Shown in pieces: positions 1 to 14,909 of a stretch of DNA of 64,000 nucleotides. Every line of letters begins with the position of its first letter. The first letter of the stretch is position 1. A model generated the notes under the pieces. The model saw only the letters and a program-made list of their open reading frames with translations, did no database searches and was not told the origin of the DNA. Source of the DNA: Anabas testudineus (lineage: Eukaryota > Chordata > Actinopteri > Anabantiformes > Anabantidae). The stretch is taken from contig NC_046617.1 in the NCBI RefSeq assembly GCF_900324465.2, forward strand, positions 15,003,223 through 15,067,222, given 5' to 3'. The position numbers and the translations under genes are program-made.

Positions 1-2860
1 CAAACAAACAAAACAACAACAACAAAAAACACAAGTAACTATCCCAAATTTCCCATCTAGACATTAAATACCTACACTTTATAATCTGCACTAACTTGGC
101 AAGAATTTACAGCATCGTGGTAGCAAGCTAATGATAAACCCAACTTTATTATCCCTGTTTCAGTCAACTCAGACAGACAGATAATGTGGGGCTATGTTTC
201 AGCAAAGACTTCTTCCACCTAGAATTTTAACTTAAAAAGTAATTGGCAGGAGTATTACAATTGGCTTTAATAGAATTACAGATTCTAAATATTTGGAGCT
301 TTCTGATACAAACACCTCCGTCTGGTTCAGTGGACCAACAGGGTTGCAGGCAGCACTGGACTCCCAGAGAGTCTAGAACAGCAGTCACTTAGAAAAAGCA
401 GAAGCTGGGTCACGGCAGCTCTACATGGGATCACTTCTCCTTGGTTAGGACTTATCTGAGTCATGGGTTCATATTATGACTTGGCAGGCCCCAACAAATG
501 ACTCAACTGGTTTTTGGGACCAATACGGCAGGGAGCTGCCAGGTCTTATTTCTGTTTCACTGCATATTTTAGTAGGCATTCACGCAGGAGGAGCTGACCC
601 ATTTTTTGCAGATTTCACCCACCAGTGTGCACAAAAGTGAATGATGTACTTTCAGTTACACACAGGATGGAGAATGGCATGGTCTGGTTGACCTGTTTGG
701 GTTTGACTGCTAAGACAAGAAGCACTGAGGTTTATCAATCAAACTGAATTCAATTTTATTTATAAAGCACCAAATCACAACAGATGCCATCTCTAGGCAC
801 TTTACAGAGTTTAAGGTTCAAAATAAGTATTTGAAGCAGGCAAAACTATTTGATCCATATTTACCCGGCTGTGTTCTGGCATCTTCAATTTTAAATGATC
901 ACAGCAAAACAATATAAAACAACATTATTTAGCCTGGTGGACATATGTATGCATTCACCTGTGTGACACCACAAGGCATAAACAAGTCTGGTGTAAAAGT
1001 GACATCAAAAAAACAACTGGACTGGAGAAAAGAGGCTCAGAATGGAGACTTGCCCTTGACAGCAAAACAAAGTATAGGCTGATCTGTGCCAGCAGCATCC
1101 CCTATAGCTTGGGGAAGCTGTCACTGAACACTGAGCAGTGTAGTGGAGGTCCAAGGCCAATGTCCACCTCAACACGCTATACTCACCTAGCTGCTATTAT
1201 GCTTAAAAGAGTGACATTTCCATTAAAGCTTACACACCATCAACCACATTTCATGTGTGTAAACAATGCCTGTTTACAAAATTGGCTTTACAAGTCACTA
1301 GCTTAGTTCCTATGCCTACACACCTGCAATCCATTACTGATTGAATGCACTGGTAAATCAAGACTGGGTCAAGGGGCAGATTGCTATGTTATAAGAGCAT
1401 AAAAGGCATTCTCTTAATGCAATATCGTTTTCCTGCATGCTGAATTATGATTACGGAAACAACACTAATGCTAATCATTGACTGGTTCAGATAAGAGTGT
1501 TACACATTACCAACCTCCATCACACAATATTAATGTCTGCACTTCAGTGTTCATTTCTCTTGACATAGAGGTCACAGTGACTTAAAATTCCCAAATGTCC
1601 ATTAAAAGTATTATATTTACAATGAAGTGGAATGACCAAAATTCATGTTGTTTTTTTCCACTATCAACTATCAACAAGGGAGTAATATTAAAAGTAACAC
1701 TGCTAAAGTTCAGTTGTTTTTATAAAATCAAGTTCATCCGGTTTCTGTAATTCTGACCATATATACTGAAACTGGTTTTACTCGCTGTAAGTATTCCCGC
1801 TGTTCACACTTGTTGTGAATAAATCCCTTTCTATATCCCTGACTCTGACAGTTAATGGGACAGAAACAGTCCTTGTTCTGTGTGAAAAATACATTCAAAT
1901 GCATCAGTATAAGTTGTCAGCTTTCAAATCGAGTGAATATCATCAAAAGTTAAAGACTTTTTAGAATAATTTCCCTCATTGTGTTTCTCAGGGACTGCTT
2001 CAATGGTGAATTGGACTTTTGTCCCCAGCGCTTACATAGGAAGCATATTTCGAAGGGATCCATTAAAGGCATGGTCAGAAGGACAGATTATAGCAAATAA
2101 AAACTGTTTTATACGTACATCTGACTACTGTTTTAAGACAAACTTGATAAATTACAAACACACCCTTCAACACATTACGTGTTTTAATCAATGTGGGATA
2201 TGACAACAATGGCAAGCGGTTATCTTCTGTGAATACACTTCAACTCATCCTAAAAAAATCCAAAGGATCACACTGATGACAAGTCACACTTTGCAATGCG
2301 GGCAAAGAAACAAAACTCAACGCCAAATGTGTTATTCAGGGTTCACTTCAGAACAAGAACATCAAGTTCTTTCATGCCAATAGGCCAGCAATCACCTGTC
2401 CCATAAACATGACCAACCTGTTATAACTGTTATAGCAGGATGTACAATATTAACTCACACACACATGACTGCTACCAAGCCCTTGGCTTAATTGTGTTAA
2501 ATATCAATCACAACATCAAACTATACTGAGTTAATAAGTGTTTTCTTAACTATCAGAGGAAAACATTAGTGTTTATGTTGGGTGGCTTGCTATTATAAGT
2601 CGTGACAATGACATTCTGTTAGTTTCTATCATAATCACTAAGCTATTCTGTTCTTCGGGACCAAACAGTGTCAATAATTTCCACTGGTTAGCAGGAAATA
2701 CAGCCTGGTTGTGTTGTTAGCTTTTAGCTACTAATTAGCAACAACTACCCAAGCCTGCAAATATTTGCTAAGAGAAACACAAAGTCGCTAAGCAGCTGGA
2801 TAGACAGTTACCGTAGTGAAAGAGCAAACAATCGCTTAGCTTTGTAGTCAGCTGTCTCAC
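1..2860. other. Left flank, no recognised gene
   Basis: No convincing exon is seen on either strand. Open frames are short and lack homology I recognise. The segment starts with a CAA-rich simple stretch and holds one retroelement-like tail near 738-812. If the exon proposed at 2861-2963 is real, most of this stretch would be its first intron, with the rest of the gene to the left of the window. Confidence 0.5.
738..812 (-). repeat. 3'-tail-like fragment of a non-LTR element or SINE
   Basis: The sequence AATTCAATTTTATTTATAAA followed by GCACCAAATCACAACA and a GGCACTTTACA block resembles the dispersed fish repeat tail that, in the other orientation, ends in AATAAA/TTGAATTGAA. A related tail in the opposite orientation lies at 59735-59812. 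The exact family cannot be named without a repeat library. Confidence 0.5.
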
Positions 2861-2963
2861 CTGATTTGTGGGAATACTGAAGAGGGGCACCTTCAGACAG
2901 CCAAAACGCCGACATGAAAATCCCACTGGCCAGCAACAAAACATTCCCATGGCGGCTCTCCAT
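2861..2963 (-). CDS. Possible first coding exon of an unidentified leftward gene
   Basis: Downstream of a promoter-like block, the - strand has two overlapping starts before a good donor (CAG|GTGAGA, exon end at 2861). The ATG at 2963 gives a 34-residue start with a hydrophobic stretch (NVLLLASGIFMSAFW) like a signal peptide or anchor, phase 1. The ATG at 2950 has an ideal Kozak context (GCCGCCATGG) and gives 30 cysteine-rich residues (MGMFCCWPVGF...) ending in phase 0. I do not recognise either product. The exon could also be wholly 5' UTR. The rest of the gene would lie left of the window, and no second exon was found. Confidence 0.3.
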
Positions 2964-3345
2964 CCTCCTAACTTAGCTAACAAGATGTTAGCTAATTGGA
3001 ATCTTCGTCCTAAACAATAAATGGCTGATATGACGGTAAATAACGTGTTGTAATCATTGAGAATTAGTATCAGTGTAGGCTACATAAACAAGCATATTTT
3101 CTGTCTGTTAGCGACTCGCTAATAGCCTGCTAACTAGCTTTAGCTAGCATACCTATGCTAACAGTTTTAGCTGACGACAGCAAACACCGCTAAGAATTGT
3201 AGTGTTGCGTTGTCCATAGAGACAACAAGAGCGATCGTCGTTCACGACCTAACATATCTGGTGTATATACCTTGATGTTTAAATGAACATAGCTAAAAGA
3301 AATTAATCAATAACCGTGACTATCATGAAACACCTCTCCTCCATA

Positions 3346-3455
3346 GCGCCATGTTCCTATACAACGTCACATCGCGGAATAAGGAAATGATTGACAAGGA
3401 CAGGAGCCAATCACAGCGGAGAATAGCCTCTCGTTAAACACGCACAGCCAATCGG
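3346..3455 (-). promoter_or_regulatory. TATA-less housekeeping-type promoter, probably leftward
   Basis: A CpG-containing block carries CCAATCA (3407-3413), CCAATCGG (3448-3455), a CRE-like ACGTCAC (3364-3370), and ATGGCGC on the - strand (plus GCGCCAT, 3346-3352). The last fits the downstream YY1 element of many housekeeping promoters. The orientation of the YY1-like site and the exon candidate to the left suggest leftward transcription. No TATA box is visible. The direction is inference. Confidence 0.45.
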
Positions 3456-3479
3456 CTTCGAGCTTTATTATCAGACATG

Positions 3480-4480
3480 TAAACCCAGTGCTTTGTGTCA
3501 AAGCCGAGGAAATATTTTTTACATCCAGTCATTTGCTAATCTTTGAGACACGCAATATTGAAGCCAAACCGTCTATATTGAATGTTGTTTGTATAGATTT
3601 ACGGCCAACCATAAAACAGTAGCAATTAAAGGTGGATAGGGTAATTTAACTGGCACACTGAAGCTGGATTAAGCATCGTGTGCTTTTTCTTTCTACTGAT
3701 TTCATAATAATAATGTTTAAAGTTAGATTTCATGTTGATATTTCCCTCTATCAATAACGCAAAAAGCAAATCGCAGTAAAACAAAAAGAAAAAAGAATAC
3801 CTTTTGGATTTCGGTTTCTACAAATTTACTAAAGGTGCTATCAAGCAGTTAAGCAGTCATAGTTTATCGATCCAAATTTAGGACAGCCACACCACTATAT
3901 ATCAGTTATTCCTGTCACTTTATCATTGTACACTTGTACATGATCAGTTTTAGTTATTTTAACCTTAACAAAACTATATATTAGCAAATGTAATAATTCA
4001 TATTTGGTGTAATTTAGTCAACAAGATCAACTCACATATTTTGCATTTAGTGTTTATAGTTAAGTCTTGGAAACTGTAATAATATGTTAACTCAGTGTCT
4101 TTATTATTTTTTTTAAATACCAGGCATCATCAATGCTAAGCTTACAGAGGAATATTCTTTCACTTACTTTTGCTCTGCTTTGCATTTTATGCCATTATTA
4201 ATGTAAATAGGAACAGTAATAATCGCATCAGAGGTTATAGTGGTTGTTGTTGCAGCATTAATATAAAAACAGTATTGAAATAAACATTTCAACATTTCAA
4301 CAATCTGTACTAATAAAAATGTATTTACATCGCTCAATATCACATGCAATTATTTTTGTTGTATTTATTGTATGCCTGCAAGTTTGCTAAACAATATGGG
4401 TGACAAAATTATCTGCTCTGATTAACTGATGAAGGAGGAGGAGGCGTTCTGTGGCGTCGGAGAAATCTCCCTGGGTTTGA
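3480..4480. other. AT-rich intergenic stretch, nothing recognised
   Basis: About 1 kb of AT-rich sequence between the leftward promoter and the first parvalbumin gene. No exon, RNA gene or repeat family was recognised. Confidence 0.6.
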
Positions 4481-5185
4481 GGACAGATAAGTCAGATTGC
4501 TTCTTGCACTCTAGATCACAAAGCTGCAAGAGAGTGTTGGTGGCTCAGGCACAAAGCAAGAGAGGCAGTGCATCACAGGCAGTGCGCAACTTCACCCGAA
4601 GCACGGTGAGTACCAAGTTTTTGCAAATTCGTGTGCATGGCAATGCTTGTGTTATGATAGCTGGCAGTTCTGTGTGCGTGTGAGAGAGTCTCTCGGTTAT
4701 TTTTATGCAAGAGGAGGAAATTAAAGCTAAAATGCAAGAGGAAAAATAAGATGCCCAGCCATTTTTGCATTTGCTCCTTGAAGTTGCAACAACTTTCTCT
4801 TTGTTTAATTTTAACAAGCAAAGCTAAGATCATCAGGCAGCTCCCATTTCATTTAAACTATGTTAACTTATGAAATATCTCTCCCACTGATAAAACAATA
4901 GTTTAGTCCATAGTTACAGCTTTTTTAATGTGGCTATGCCTCACTGTCAAAATGGTATAGCCCTGCTGATAAAAGGTACAACTCAGCTCCTGGTTTTTAA
5001 CAGAGCTGATGTATCTGACTACCCACAGAGGAATGATAATGCGTAATCTATCAAGTTCTGACTGTTTTTATCGGACAGAGACTGTTATCTGACAGCAGAA
5101 AACACCTGCACCAGTTTCATTTACTGTCACTTTGCATTTCTTCTGTGCAAGTGTGTGTGTATCCCCCAGGCAGCAACAGAGGACT

Positions 5186-7012
<1,827 letters not shown>

Positions 7013-7250
7013 AGAGCACAAACATTTATGACCACAGACATCTTTCCCTATTTAAAAAATTGGGTTTCTAAAGGAAATCCTGTGACTTTCCAGATTGTTT
7101 GATGCAATAACCGGAAACCTCAGATATTCTGTACCTGCCTGCTGCTCTCCTTGTTGGTGTGATACAATAATGTATATGGTGTTTGGTGGATAGATAGCTA
7201 AAGCTGGATGTTAGATGTGTAGTTAATCAATCAGGTGCTGGTAATGGATT

Positions 7251-7256
7251 AATAAA
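7251..7256 (+). terminator. Poly(A) signal of parvalbumin gene 1
   Basis: AATAAA lies 239 nt after the stop codon and is followed by T-rich sequence (TGTCTGATGTCCTTTTTC), as expected for a cleavage site. Confidence 0.7.
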
Positions 7257-7274
7257 CTGATTTAAGATGTGATA

Positions 7275-8960
7275 GAACTGTCTGATGTCCTTTTTCTCTG
7301 CTGCTTATAGGGATGATATGTTAAAATACTAATTTCAATAAGGTATGCAGGAGTTTAAATTCACTACATCCTCAGCAGAAGATTACTGATAAGATTAGTG
7401 TATGAGCAATCATAAGAGCCTTTTCACAAAATTATCTCACACAACAATGTGTAACATTAAGAGAGCTGGTTCTGAGTGGCTCGGGAATGTGGGTCATCAA
7501 AGTGACGTGGTGATTACTGGTCTCTAAGATATCAAATAACAAATTGTGCATGAGCCTATGCATGAAATAATTCAGATATACACAATTAAAGGCATTCAAT
7601 TAACACTTGTGGAAGTGCTTTGGTGGATCATGTCAATGACAACAGACAGTTGGTATAATTTTAATTCACTGCTGCAGATTTATGTTTAATAGGGGGACTA
7701 TATTATTTAAATCCAAATTGGAGGGCATTTCATTTTTCCCAAAAATTCCCCACATTTTCCCTATTAGGACTAGTAGTGCCTTCTGCTGGACATAGTATGA
7801 ATTTCTGCAGAACCAGGAAGAAATATCAACCATAATTTTGGAAAATTGCGTATTTATCCAGAGCTGGGAGACTGTTTTGAAAAGCTTGTGTACATCACAA
7901 GAGCACATTTGTTAATGACAACTGGCTGACAAAAACACAGAGAAAAGCCTGTCTTTAAGTTATCAGTGTGCAGTATGAGCTGCCTGTTGGGCCAGTGAAA
8001 TTGTTGTCAGCATATTGCTAAGTTGTTCACGTGTTCGCACATTCAATTTACACACATGCACTGAATGTGAATGTCTGAATGATTGGGGTATGTCCTACTA
8101 AGGACAGGGATCTGGTAGTAGCCTATAGGCCCCAAAGTCTTTTCCCTGTTAGGGTGCTGGAATGGTTTGAAACTCGACTCACTGCTTGCAGTTCAGATGA
8201 ACTTCATGGAAATACACTTTAGTCTATACTTAAGGTATAGCTATTTAACGTCACAGGTCAGCATGTAGGATGAGGCCACAAATCCATCATTTGAGACCGT
8301 CTCAGGACTGTGTTGCAACTCTAATCTTTCAGATGCAAGAATAGAAAGCCTGACTCAAGAAATTTATAATGAACTCATATTACAACTGAGACGAGTTAGA
8401 ATATGAATCTATATGAAAAATAAAATGACAATGATGTAAATTCCACTCTGCCTAGGTCCACCACTGACACAGCAGTGTTATAAAATATATAATAAAATAA
8501 AAGTATAGGGTTGAACTATAAACTTGTAGAAGCAGTCTATCACAGAGGGATATGCCTCTATTACCATATGTACAGTGCATTAAGGGGATGACACATGGGA
8601 GAACATAAGAAGGGAGAAACCTAACAGGATATTCCGTTTCAAAGTGATGATTTGTGGTCGCGAATTAAACATTTCCTCTTTATATTCAGAAGCAGATTAG
8701 CCGTGAGTCCTTGATGCTCATTCATGTGGCAGGATTTTTCTGATAGACCAAAGTGGGAGATAGGAGCCACTGCACGCATGCTGCCACTTTCCAATCCTTT
8801 TCATGTGCATTCTCAGAGGGAATGTGCAACATCAAAATCAGCATCTTACATGTTGCCTATAAATCATATGAGTGTAACATGTCAGTGAGCAGAGGGCCTG
8901 CTCATGTTTCCACACGTCTAGCTATAGGCCTCCTCGCACATGGTAGCATCCTCATTTGTT
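7275..8960. other. Intergenic region between parvalbumin genes 1 and 2
   Basis: No exon recognised. The distal part probably holds upstream control sequence of gene 2; the MEF2-type site at 8964 marks its start. Confidence 0.6.
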
Positions 8961-8963
8961 CAC

Positions 8964-9071
8964 CTAAAAATAGTTCGACACTAGTAGACACATTTTTTCG
9001 AAACCCATGCATCTTGGTACCTGATACTGAGACTCAAATCTCTGTAAATGGTGTTGCTCAAGGATATATAA
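8964..9071 (+). promoter_or_regulatory. Muscle-type promoter of parvalbumin gene 2 (MEF2 site and TATA box)
   Basis: CTAAAAATAG at 8964-8973 is a perfect match to the MEF2 consensus YTAWWWWTAR. A TATA box (TATATAA) lies at 9065-9071, about 101 bp downstream. The inferred transcription start is about 25-30 bp further on. Genes 3 and 4 repeat this spacing. Confidence 0.7.
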
Positions 9072-9096
9072 GAGAGAGGGAAAGCAGCTTAGGGCA

Positions 9097-9140
9097 TTCG
9101 AGTCCGCCTTGGTTTTCACTCGCCTCAACGCAGCGCAAAG
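9097..9140 (+). other. Non-coding exon 1 of parvalbumin gene 2 (5' end approximate)
   Basis: The segment after the TATA box ends in CGCAAAG|GTGAGT, a strong donor at 9140/9141. It would join the acceptor at 9893 (CCAAAG), eight nucleotides before the ATG. A non-coding first exon is normal for parvalbumin genes. Confidence 0.65.
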
Positions 9141-9901
9141 GTGAGTGGGAAGCGCGCAGAGCCAAGGCCACACTGACTTCTGGCTGCTTACTCTGAGGGG
9201 GAAAGTGATTGAGATAAGGAGATGCCCGTGGACTATACACTTTAGAAAGACATGGAAGCAGCATAGCAAACAACTATACTGGACCAGCGGACGATTCATT
9301 CAGTGCGAACAGGAGGCCAAGTGTGCCAGTGCGATTTCAAAGGATCGTTTGTGGATGATAATTGCGCTATTTTGCATTGCCTTTGTTAACCGGATGAAAG
9401 AAATTGCACCCAAAGCTACCAACGCGTTTGACATCACTGCGTTTTCCCAACTGCATTGCTGGTTAATGTTGCTGTGATTTGGCCTCTCAGTGGGAGCATC
9501 ATCTATTTAGTGCCATAGCAGCGCAACGCTTTGGGATAAACAGAGTCAGACCGGTGCTGTGATAACACATCCGGAAGGCAAAGACACTCTTTAGCCCACT
9601 GACACGGGAGTGCAGATGCTGCAGTGGTAGTCCTTGCAGATCAGCTGAGTAGTTTAATCGTGAGAAAATAAAAGAAGTGGCTTTGAAAATAACTTAACCT
9701 ATAGTCTCCTGTAAAGCTGTAGCAGAGATAGTCTTTATACATAATACATGGTAGATGATGTGAGAGGAGCTCAACAAACCACCTCAGTCTAAGTATCTTA
9801 GGCCAAAGAATTGTGTGAATAATTGCTATAACTACTGCACAGTCTTCATAATGCTTATACTAACTCTGAACTTTGTCTTCTTCTCTTCCAAAGATTAAAA
9901 A

Positions 9902-11079
9902 ATGGCCTTCGCTGGTGTCCTCAATGATGCTGAAGTCAAAGCAGCTCTGGATGGCTGCTCAGGTGGGTGTCACTGTCTCAACTTAACATAACAACATAAT
10001 AGTTTATTAGTGAATGCAACACTCATTTATTCATTTATATTCATTAAGCTTTTCATATTATGAGTCTTCACTACAAATTGCAATTGTCACATTTTGGCGA
10101 AACCCCAAATTACTAAAGTCTCAGTTTGAGAATGTGTCACATAAACTGGTAAACCACAGTTATCATATCACATCAACGCTGAAGTCCTGTGTTGTGCCCA
10201 TGCAGCACAGTCTGCTGAGTGCTAATGGTGTTAATATGTGTTCCAGCTGCCGACTCCTTCGACTACAAGAAGTTCTTCCAGGCATGCGGCCTGGCCAGCA
10301 AGACCCCAGAAGACATCAAGGGTGCCTTCAAAATCATTGACCAGGATAACAGCGGCTTCATTGAGGAGGAAGAGCTGAAGTAAGACATTCCAGAAATTCA
10401 CACTTAAAGCTGACACTCGATGCTGAAGCCTCAGTGGCCAAAAATATACACCAGATTGGGTATTACTGTGTGGGCTAGACATCATAATTTGGCTTAGCTT
10501 TAAACAGCACTAAAGAAACTAAAGAAATCTTATCTGTAATATTTTAATCCCACCGGCATTTTGAAGTATTATATTTTTATTGTACAATCTCAGACATAAA
10601 GGAAAATAAAGGAAACATGATTTAATACATAGGAATCCATACAATCTGAAATATGCATAATCTGAACTCCTGCTGTTTGTCCTCCTCTCAGGCTGTTCCT
10701 GCAGAACTTCTCTGCTAGTGCCAGAGCACTCACTGACAAGGAGACCAAGGCTTTCCTCTCCGCTGGTGACAGTGATGGTGATGGCAAGATCGGAATCGAT
10801 GGTAAGAGTTCTTACTGGAGCACGGCACACTTTTCTACATATATTTGAATGGAGCAGAAAAAAAAGCTCATATATATTCAGGATTGTTTAATATGCCCGT
10901 TAGCAGTGGACTCTAAATTAACACGCATTACAATTTAAAGTTTAACGTCCATTCACATGCTTCTAATAGCTGCACAGACTCAGACTTTTGGTCAATGCGA
11001 TGGAAAGAATCTGAATACTCTTTGCTAATGACAGTTTTATTCTACTTTCACAGAGTTTGCTGCCCTTGTAAAGGCATAA
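9902..11079 (+). CDS. pvalb: Beta-parvalbumin, gene 2 of the cluster
   Basis: Classical fish muscle beta-parvalbumin, 109 aa, a soluble Ca2+ buffer that speeds relaxation of fast muscle. Coding exons are 9902-9962, 10247-10379, 10692-10801 and 11054-11079 (61, 133, 110 and 26 nt). It starts [16 protein letters not shown]. The degenerate AB domain is followed by the CD loop [12 protein letters not shown] (about 52-63) and EF loop [12 protein letters not shown] (about 91-102), with all Ca2+ ligands kept, and it ends EFAALVKA. The Arg-Glu pair in [11 protein letters not shown] is kept. Splice sites are all GT-AG. The upstream MEF2 site and TATA box support strong muscle expression. It is closest to gene 3. 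The symbol is generic because fish paralogue numbering cannot be settled here. Confidence 0.96.
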
Positions 11080-11319
11080 ATTTCCATTGACCAAGAGCCA
11101 CTTCTTTTCATGGAACTGCGAACTCCTTGCAAGATTCAGTAATCATCAGCTGAAAGAATATTTTTTATACCTTATTTATGAGTTGCCTGCGGACTATTTC
11201 TCAACATGGAGCACATACTTTACTGTTAATGTTATTCAGATGTGTTATATGTTCTGAAAAATGACTTGTTAACACTGTGCAACACTATCTGCACCTTTGA
11301 GGAAGAGTGAAAAACCAGG

Positions 11320-11325
11320 AATAAA
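11320..11325 (+). terminator. Poly(A) signal of parvalbumin gene 2
   Basis: AATAAA 241 nt after the stop, followed by a GT-rich stretch (TTTTGGTGTAAAG). Confidence 0.75.
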
Positions 11326-11339
11326 TACTCTTTTGGTGT

Positions 11340-12790
11340 AAAGTCATCTCGTTCTGATCAGTCGTTTTTGCATTGCTCAACTCTAGTGGCTTACACAACC
11401 CACTGTTTTCACATAGCTGTGGCTATGCCAACACAATGGTTTGAGAATAAGGCGGTGCTAATTGAGTTTCCACCTGCCAGGGTTTCTGAATACTGGAGAG
11501 GTGCTGAGGGACAGGGTGAAATGACCTACCCAGCACTTGTTTTGATAATTGGTTAATGAGAAAAGGAAAGTAGCTGGACTTGGGCCAGGGGATGGCAAGC
11601 ACAGTGGGAATGGCCCTCGGGCTTTGCTTGCATACTTTGTGGATCCAGGGAGGTTTGCAATGGATATCTGTCACACATAGTGTAATTAGATGGTCTGTTC
11701 CAAGGTCTTTTTCTCCACCAACTGCTGCGTAGCCAATTTGATGATGTGCTGTGGCAATGGGAGGGCTATTAACAGCGACTATTGCATCAGCAGGAACTTT
11801 TATCGGGTTAAATTTGCTGCAAAGATGCAGAACTATAGCAGTCTGAGGGGTTCTTACAGCAAAAAGGTTCTTGTCGTTTTTGGACTGTGCCTGTGCATCA
11901 GAAATACATCTGAAGAGCTCATCAGTCACATTAAAATCAAATTACAATTCCAGTGGAAGTTATGAAAGCTTAGGGAAATGCAAGTCAGCAATATGTAAAC
12001 CCTCAACGCTATCAGATGACACTTAGAGCTTGTTACCATCAGCCGGTGGTCAAAACAGAAAAGACATTATGATAGCGGTTTGGTGTTTCCCCAGGGCTGC
12101 CCCACACTACAGTGCTGCCACCTACAGATTAAAACTAGTCTCTCAGCATTAAACTTATGACTTGGAGAAAACAGCATGTCTACCTTTTAAACTTTTAAAA
12201 TAACAGGTAATTACAAAGAAAAAGACTGATTTGTCTTTGTGAAAGGTCTTTGTCCACTTTGACACATATTCAATAAATAAAACATTCCTAGAATATAAAG
12301 CTGACTTTCCTCTGATCAAAATAACTTAACATTAGGAGAATCTGTAGTTTTCCTGTGCAACATAATTGGATGGTGCTTGATTTGATTGCAGAAACTTGAT
12401 CTTAAAGATGCTTTCGGATGGAGACTTTATTTGACACAACACAATAATGTTAAATATGTCTAAAGAGCAACTCACAAAACGAACAACACCTCCTACGCTC
12501 CTTTTGCACTTTCCCCCAAACTTGCCACGTAGACTTTGAAAATGTATGAATGAAATAGGAGCTTTCCCGATGAACAATGTTCAATGTAAAGCAGCAAAAC
12601 AGCTCATCAGGATCCCTTACGCCAGCTCTAATGTATGCATGCTCAGTATCCACCCTCTTCAATATGGTTGTGTGTTGCCAGCAGCACTTTCAATTCGTCC
12701 TCTTCAGCAGTTCAGCAGTGCACATGACTATTCTTAGCACCGGGGGACATTAAAGACTTCTTCAAACGCACCTTTTAAGCGTCTTCATTT
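11340..12790. other. Intergenic region between parvalbumin genes 2 and 3
   Basis: No exon recognised. A long reverse open frame (11423-11929) shows no protein-family features and no splice context. It is treated as chance. Confidence 0.6.
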
Positions 12791-12796
12791 GTGAAA

Positions 12797-12899
12797 CTCA
12801 AAAATAGACCGCTCCCTGGCTACAGGATGAATTTTCGCCACCCCCTCCTCGGTGTCAGTTATCTTATGCCTTAGATTTCGACGGAGTGAAACTATAAAA
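12797..12899 (+). promoter_or_regulatory. Promoter of parvalbumin gene 3 (MEF2-like site and TATA box)
   Basis: TCAAAAATAG (12797-12806) is one base away from the MEF2 consensus. TATAAAA lies at 12893-12899, about 96 bp downstream. The arrangement matches genes 2 and 4. Confidence 0.65.
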
Positions 12900-12924
12900 G
12901 GTCACCGAGAGCACCGGGAAGATC

Positions 12925-12985
12925 ACTGCAGTCGACTCGAGTCTTGTCCGTATCACCTGTACCGAACAAAGCAAAGACACCAGAG
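12925..12985 (+). other. Non-coding exon 1 of parvalbumin gene 3 (5' end approximate)
   Basis: The sequence after the TATA box ends ACCAGAG|GTGAGT at 12985/12986. The partner acceptor is TTTCTGCAG at 13593, six nucleotides before the ATG. Confidence 0.65.
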
Positions 12986-13599
12986 GTGAGTTTGAATGAA
13001 GGGAGAAAAGAAACCCGGGATCCGTGCAGCATCACCCCTCGCCTCTTTCATAAATCAGTGTTGACTTTTATCCTTTTAATAATTAGATTTTTTAATTGTT
13101 CATTTAAAAAGGACTAGAAGTCTAAAGAAACAGATTCATTCTGAGGTTTTAGATTTAATTTAATTTTATTTTATTTTATTTTTTGCGGGAGCATCGGCTG
13201 CATGGAGACGTGGATTTACATCCCAGCATCTAGGTTTCTGCAGTATCTTTGCAGTCTGGTGCCAAACGCTGCCTCTAGAATAGGATTTGGAAATTCAACA
13301 CAAAAAAAGTAGTGGATTCTAAACTAGATGTATTTATTGATATTTTTATTAACATAAATACAAATTTTTTTTGGCAGCAGAGGAAACTGGTGTAGACTAA
13401 ATAATAGTGGGATCGACAAATCAATGTCTATTTATTGTATTTTTCACTTATTCTAATGGAGAAACTAAATCCGAATACAGCCTAATAATCAGTGTTACCT
13501 ATAGTCAACAATATGTGATGGAGAAAAGTTATCACATGACTCCCCATCGATGATCCCTTTGCCGTAATAATCTCTCTTATTGTATTTCTGCAGTTCACA

Positions 13600-14364
<765 letters not shown>

Positions 14365-14606
14365 AATGGCAACTGACCAACAACACCTGCTCTGATGGAA
14401 CAACAAAGCCCACTTCGACCTCCCTCCTTTTCATCTGAATATAAATAATTTTTATACATTTGCTTAAGAGACGTTTCCTCCTATGCAACACACTGTCCAA
14501 AAAATGATGATTGTGAATGTCGCTCGGTTGTATTCATGTCTTAAATATGAATTTTGCTTACTGTAAAATCTATGATGCACTTTCCAGGAACGAACGGGAA
14601 AAAAAG

Positions 14607-14612
14607 AATAAA
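14607..14612 (+). terminator. Poly(A) signal of parvalbumin gene 3
   Basis: AATAAA 243 nt after the stop, followed by a T/G-rich segment. The stop-to-signal distance is almost the same in genes 1, 2 and 3 (about 239-243 nt). Confidence 0.75.
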
Positions 14613-14838
14613 TATTCTTTTGCTACGGTCTTATTGTCTCTGCAATTCATGAACAAAATCTTACACATTCTCTATAAAAACACTCTTTGTCTCTTTAATT
14701 CATTAAACACATATAGAGCTGTATTTGTGCCAAAGCATATAAAAGCAAATAGTGTAAAAGGGGATAATTCTAATGATTTGATATGGGTAGCCTACACATA
14801 GTCTAAATACGCAGGTTTATAGACATATACACAATTAA

Positions 14839-14840
<2 letters not shown>

Positions 14841-14896
<56 letters not shown>
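14841..14896. repeat. (TG)28 microsatellite
   Basis: An uninterrupted TG dinucleotide run of 56 bp between parvalbumin genes 3 and 4. It is the longest pure microsatellite in the window and likely polymorphic. Confidence 0.97.
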
Positions 14897-14898
<2 letters not shown>

Positions 14899-14909
14899 AG
14901 ACCATGTAC

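Noticed and set aside
8753-9477. Open frames of 110-147 codons around parvalbumin gene 2 exon 1
   Set aside because: They overlap promoter, non-coding exon and intron, and show no protein-family features.
11423-11929. 168-codon reverse frame between parvalbumin genes 2 and 3
   Set aside because: No recognisable domain, no splice or promoter context, and mixed composition. Chance is more likely, though a fast-evolving gene cannot be fully excluded.
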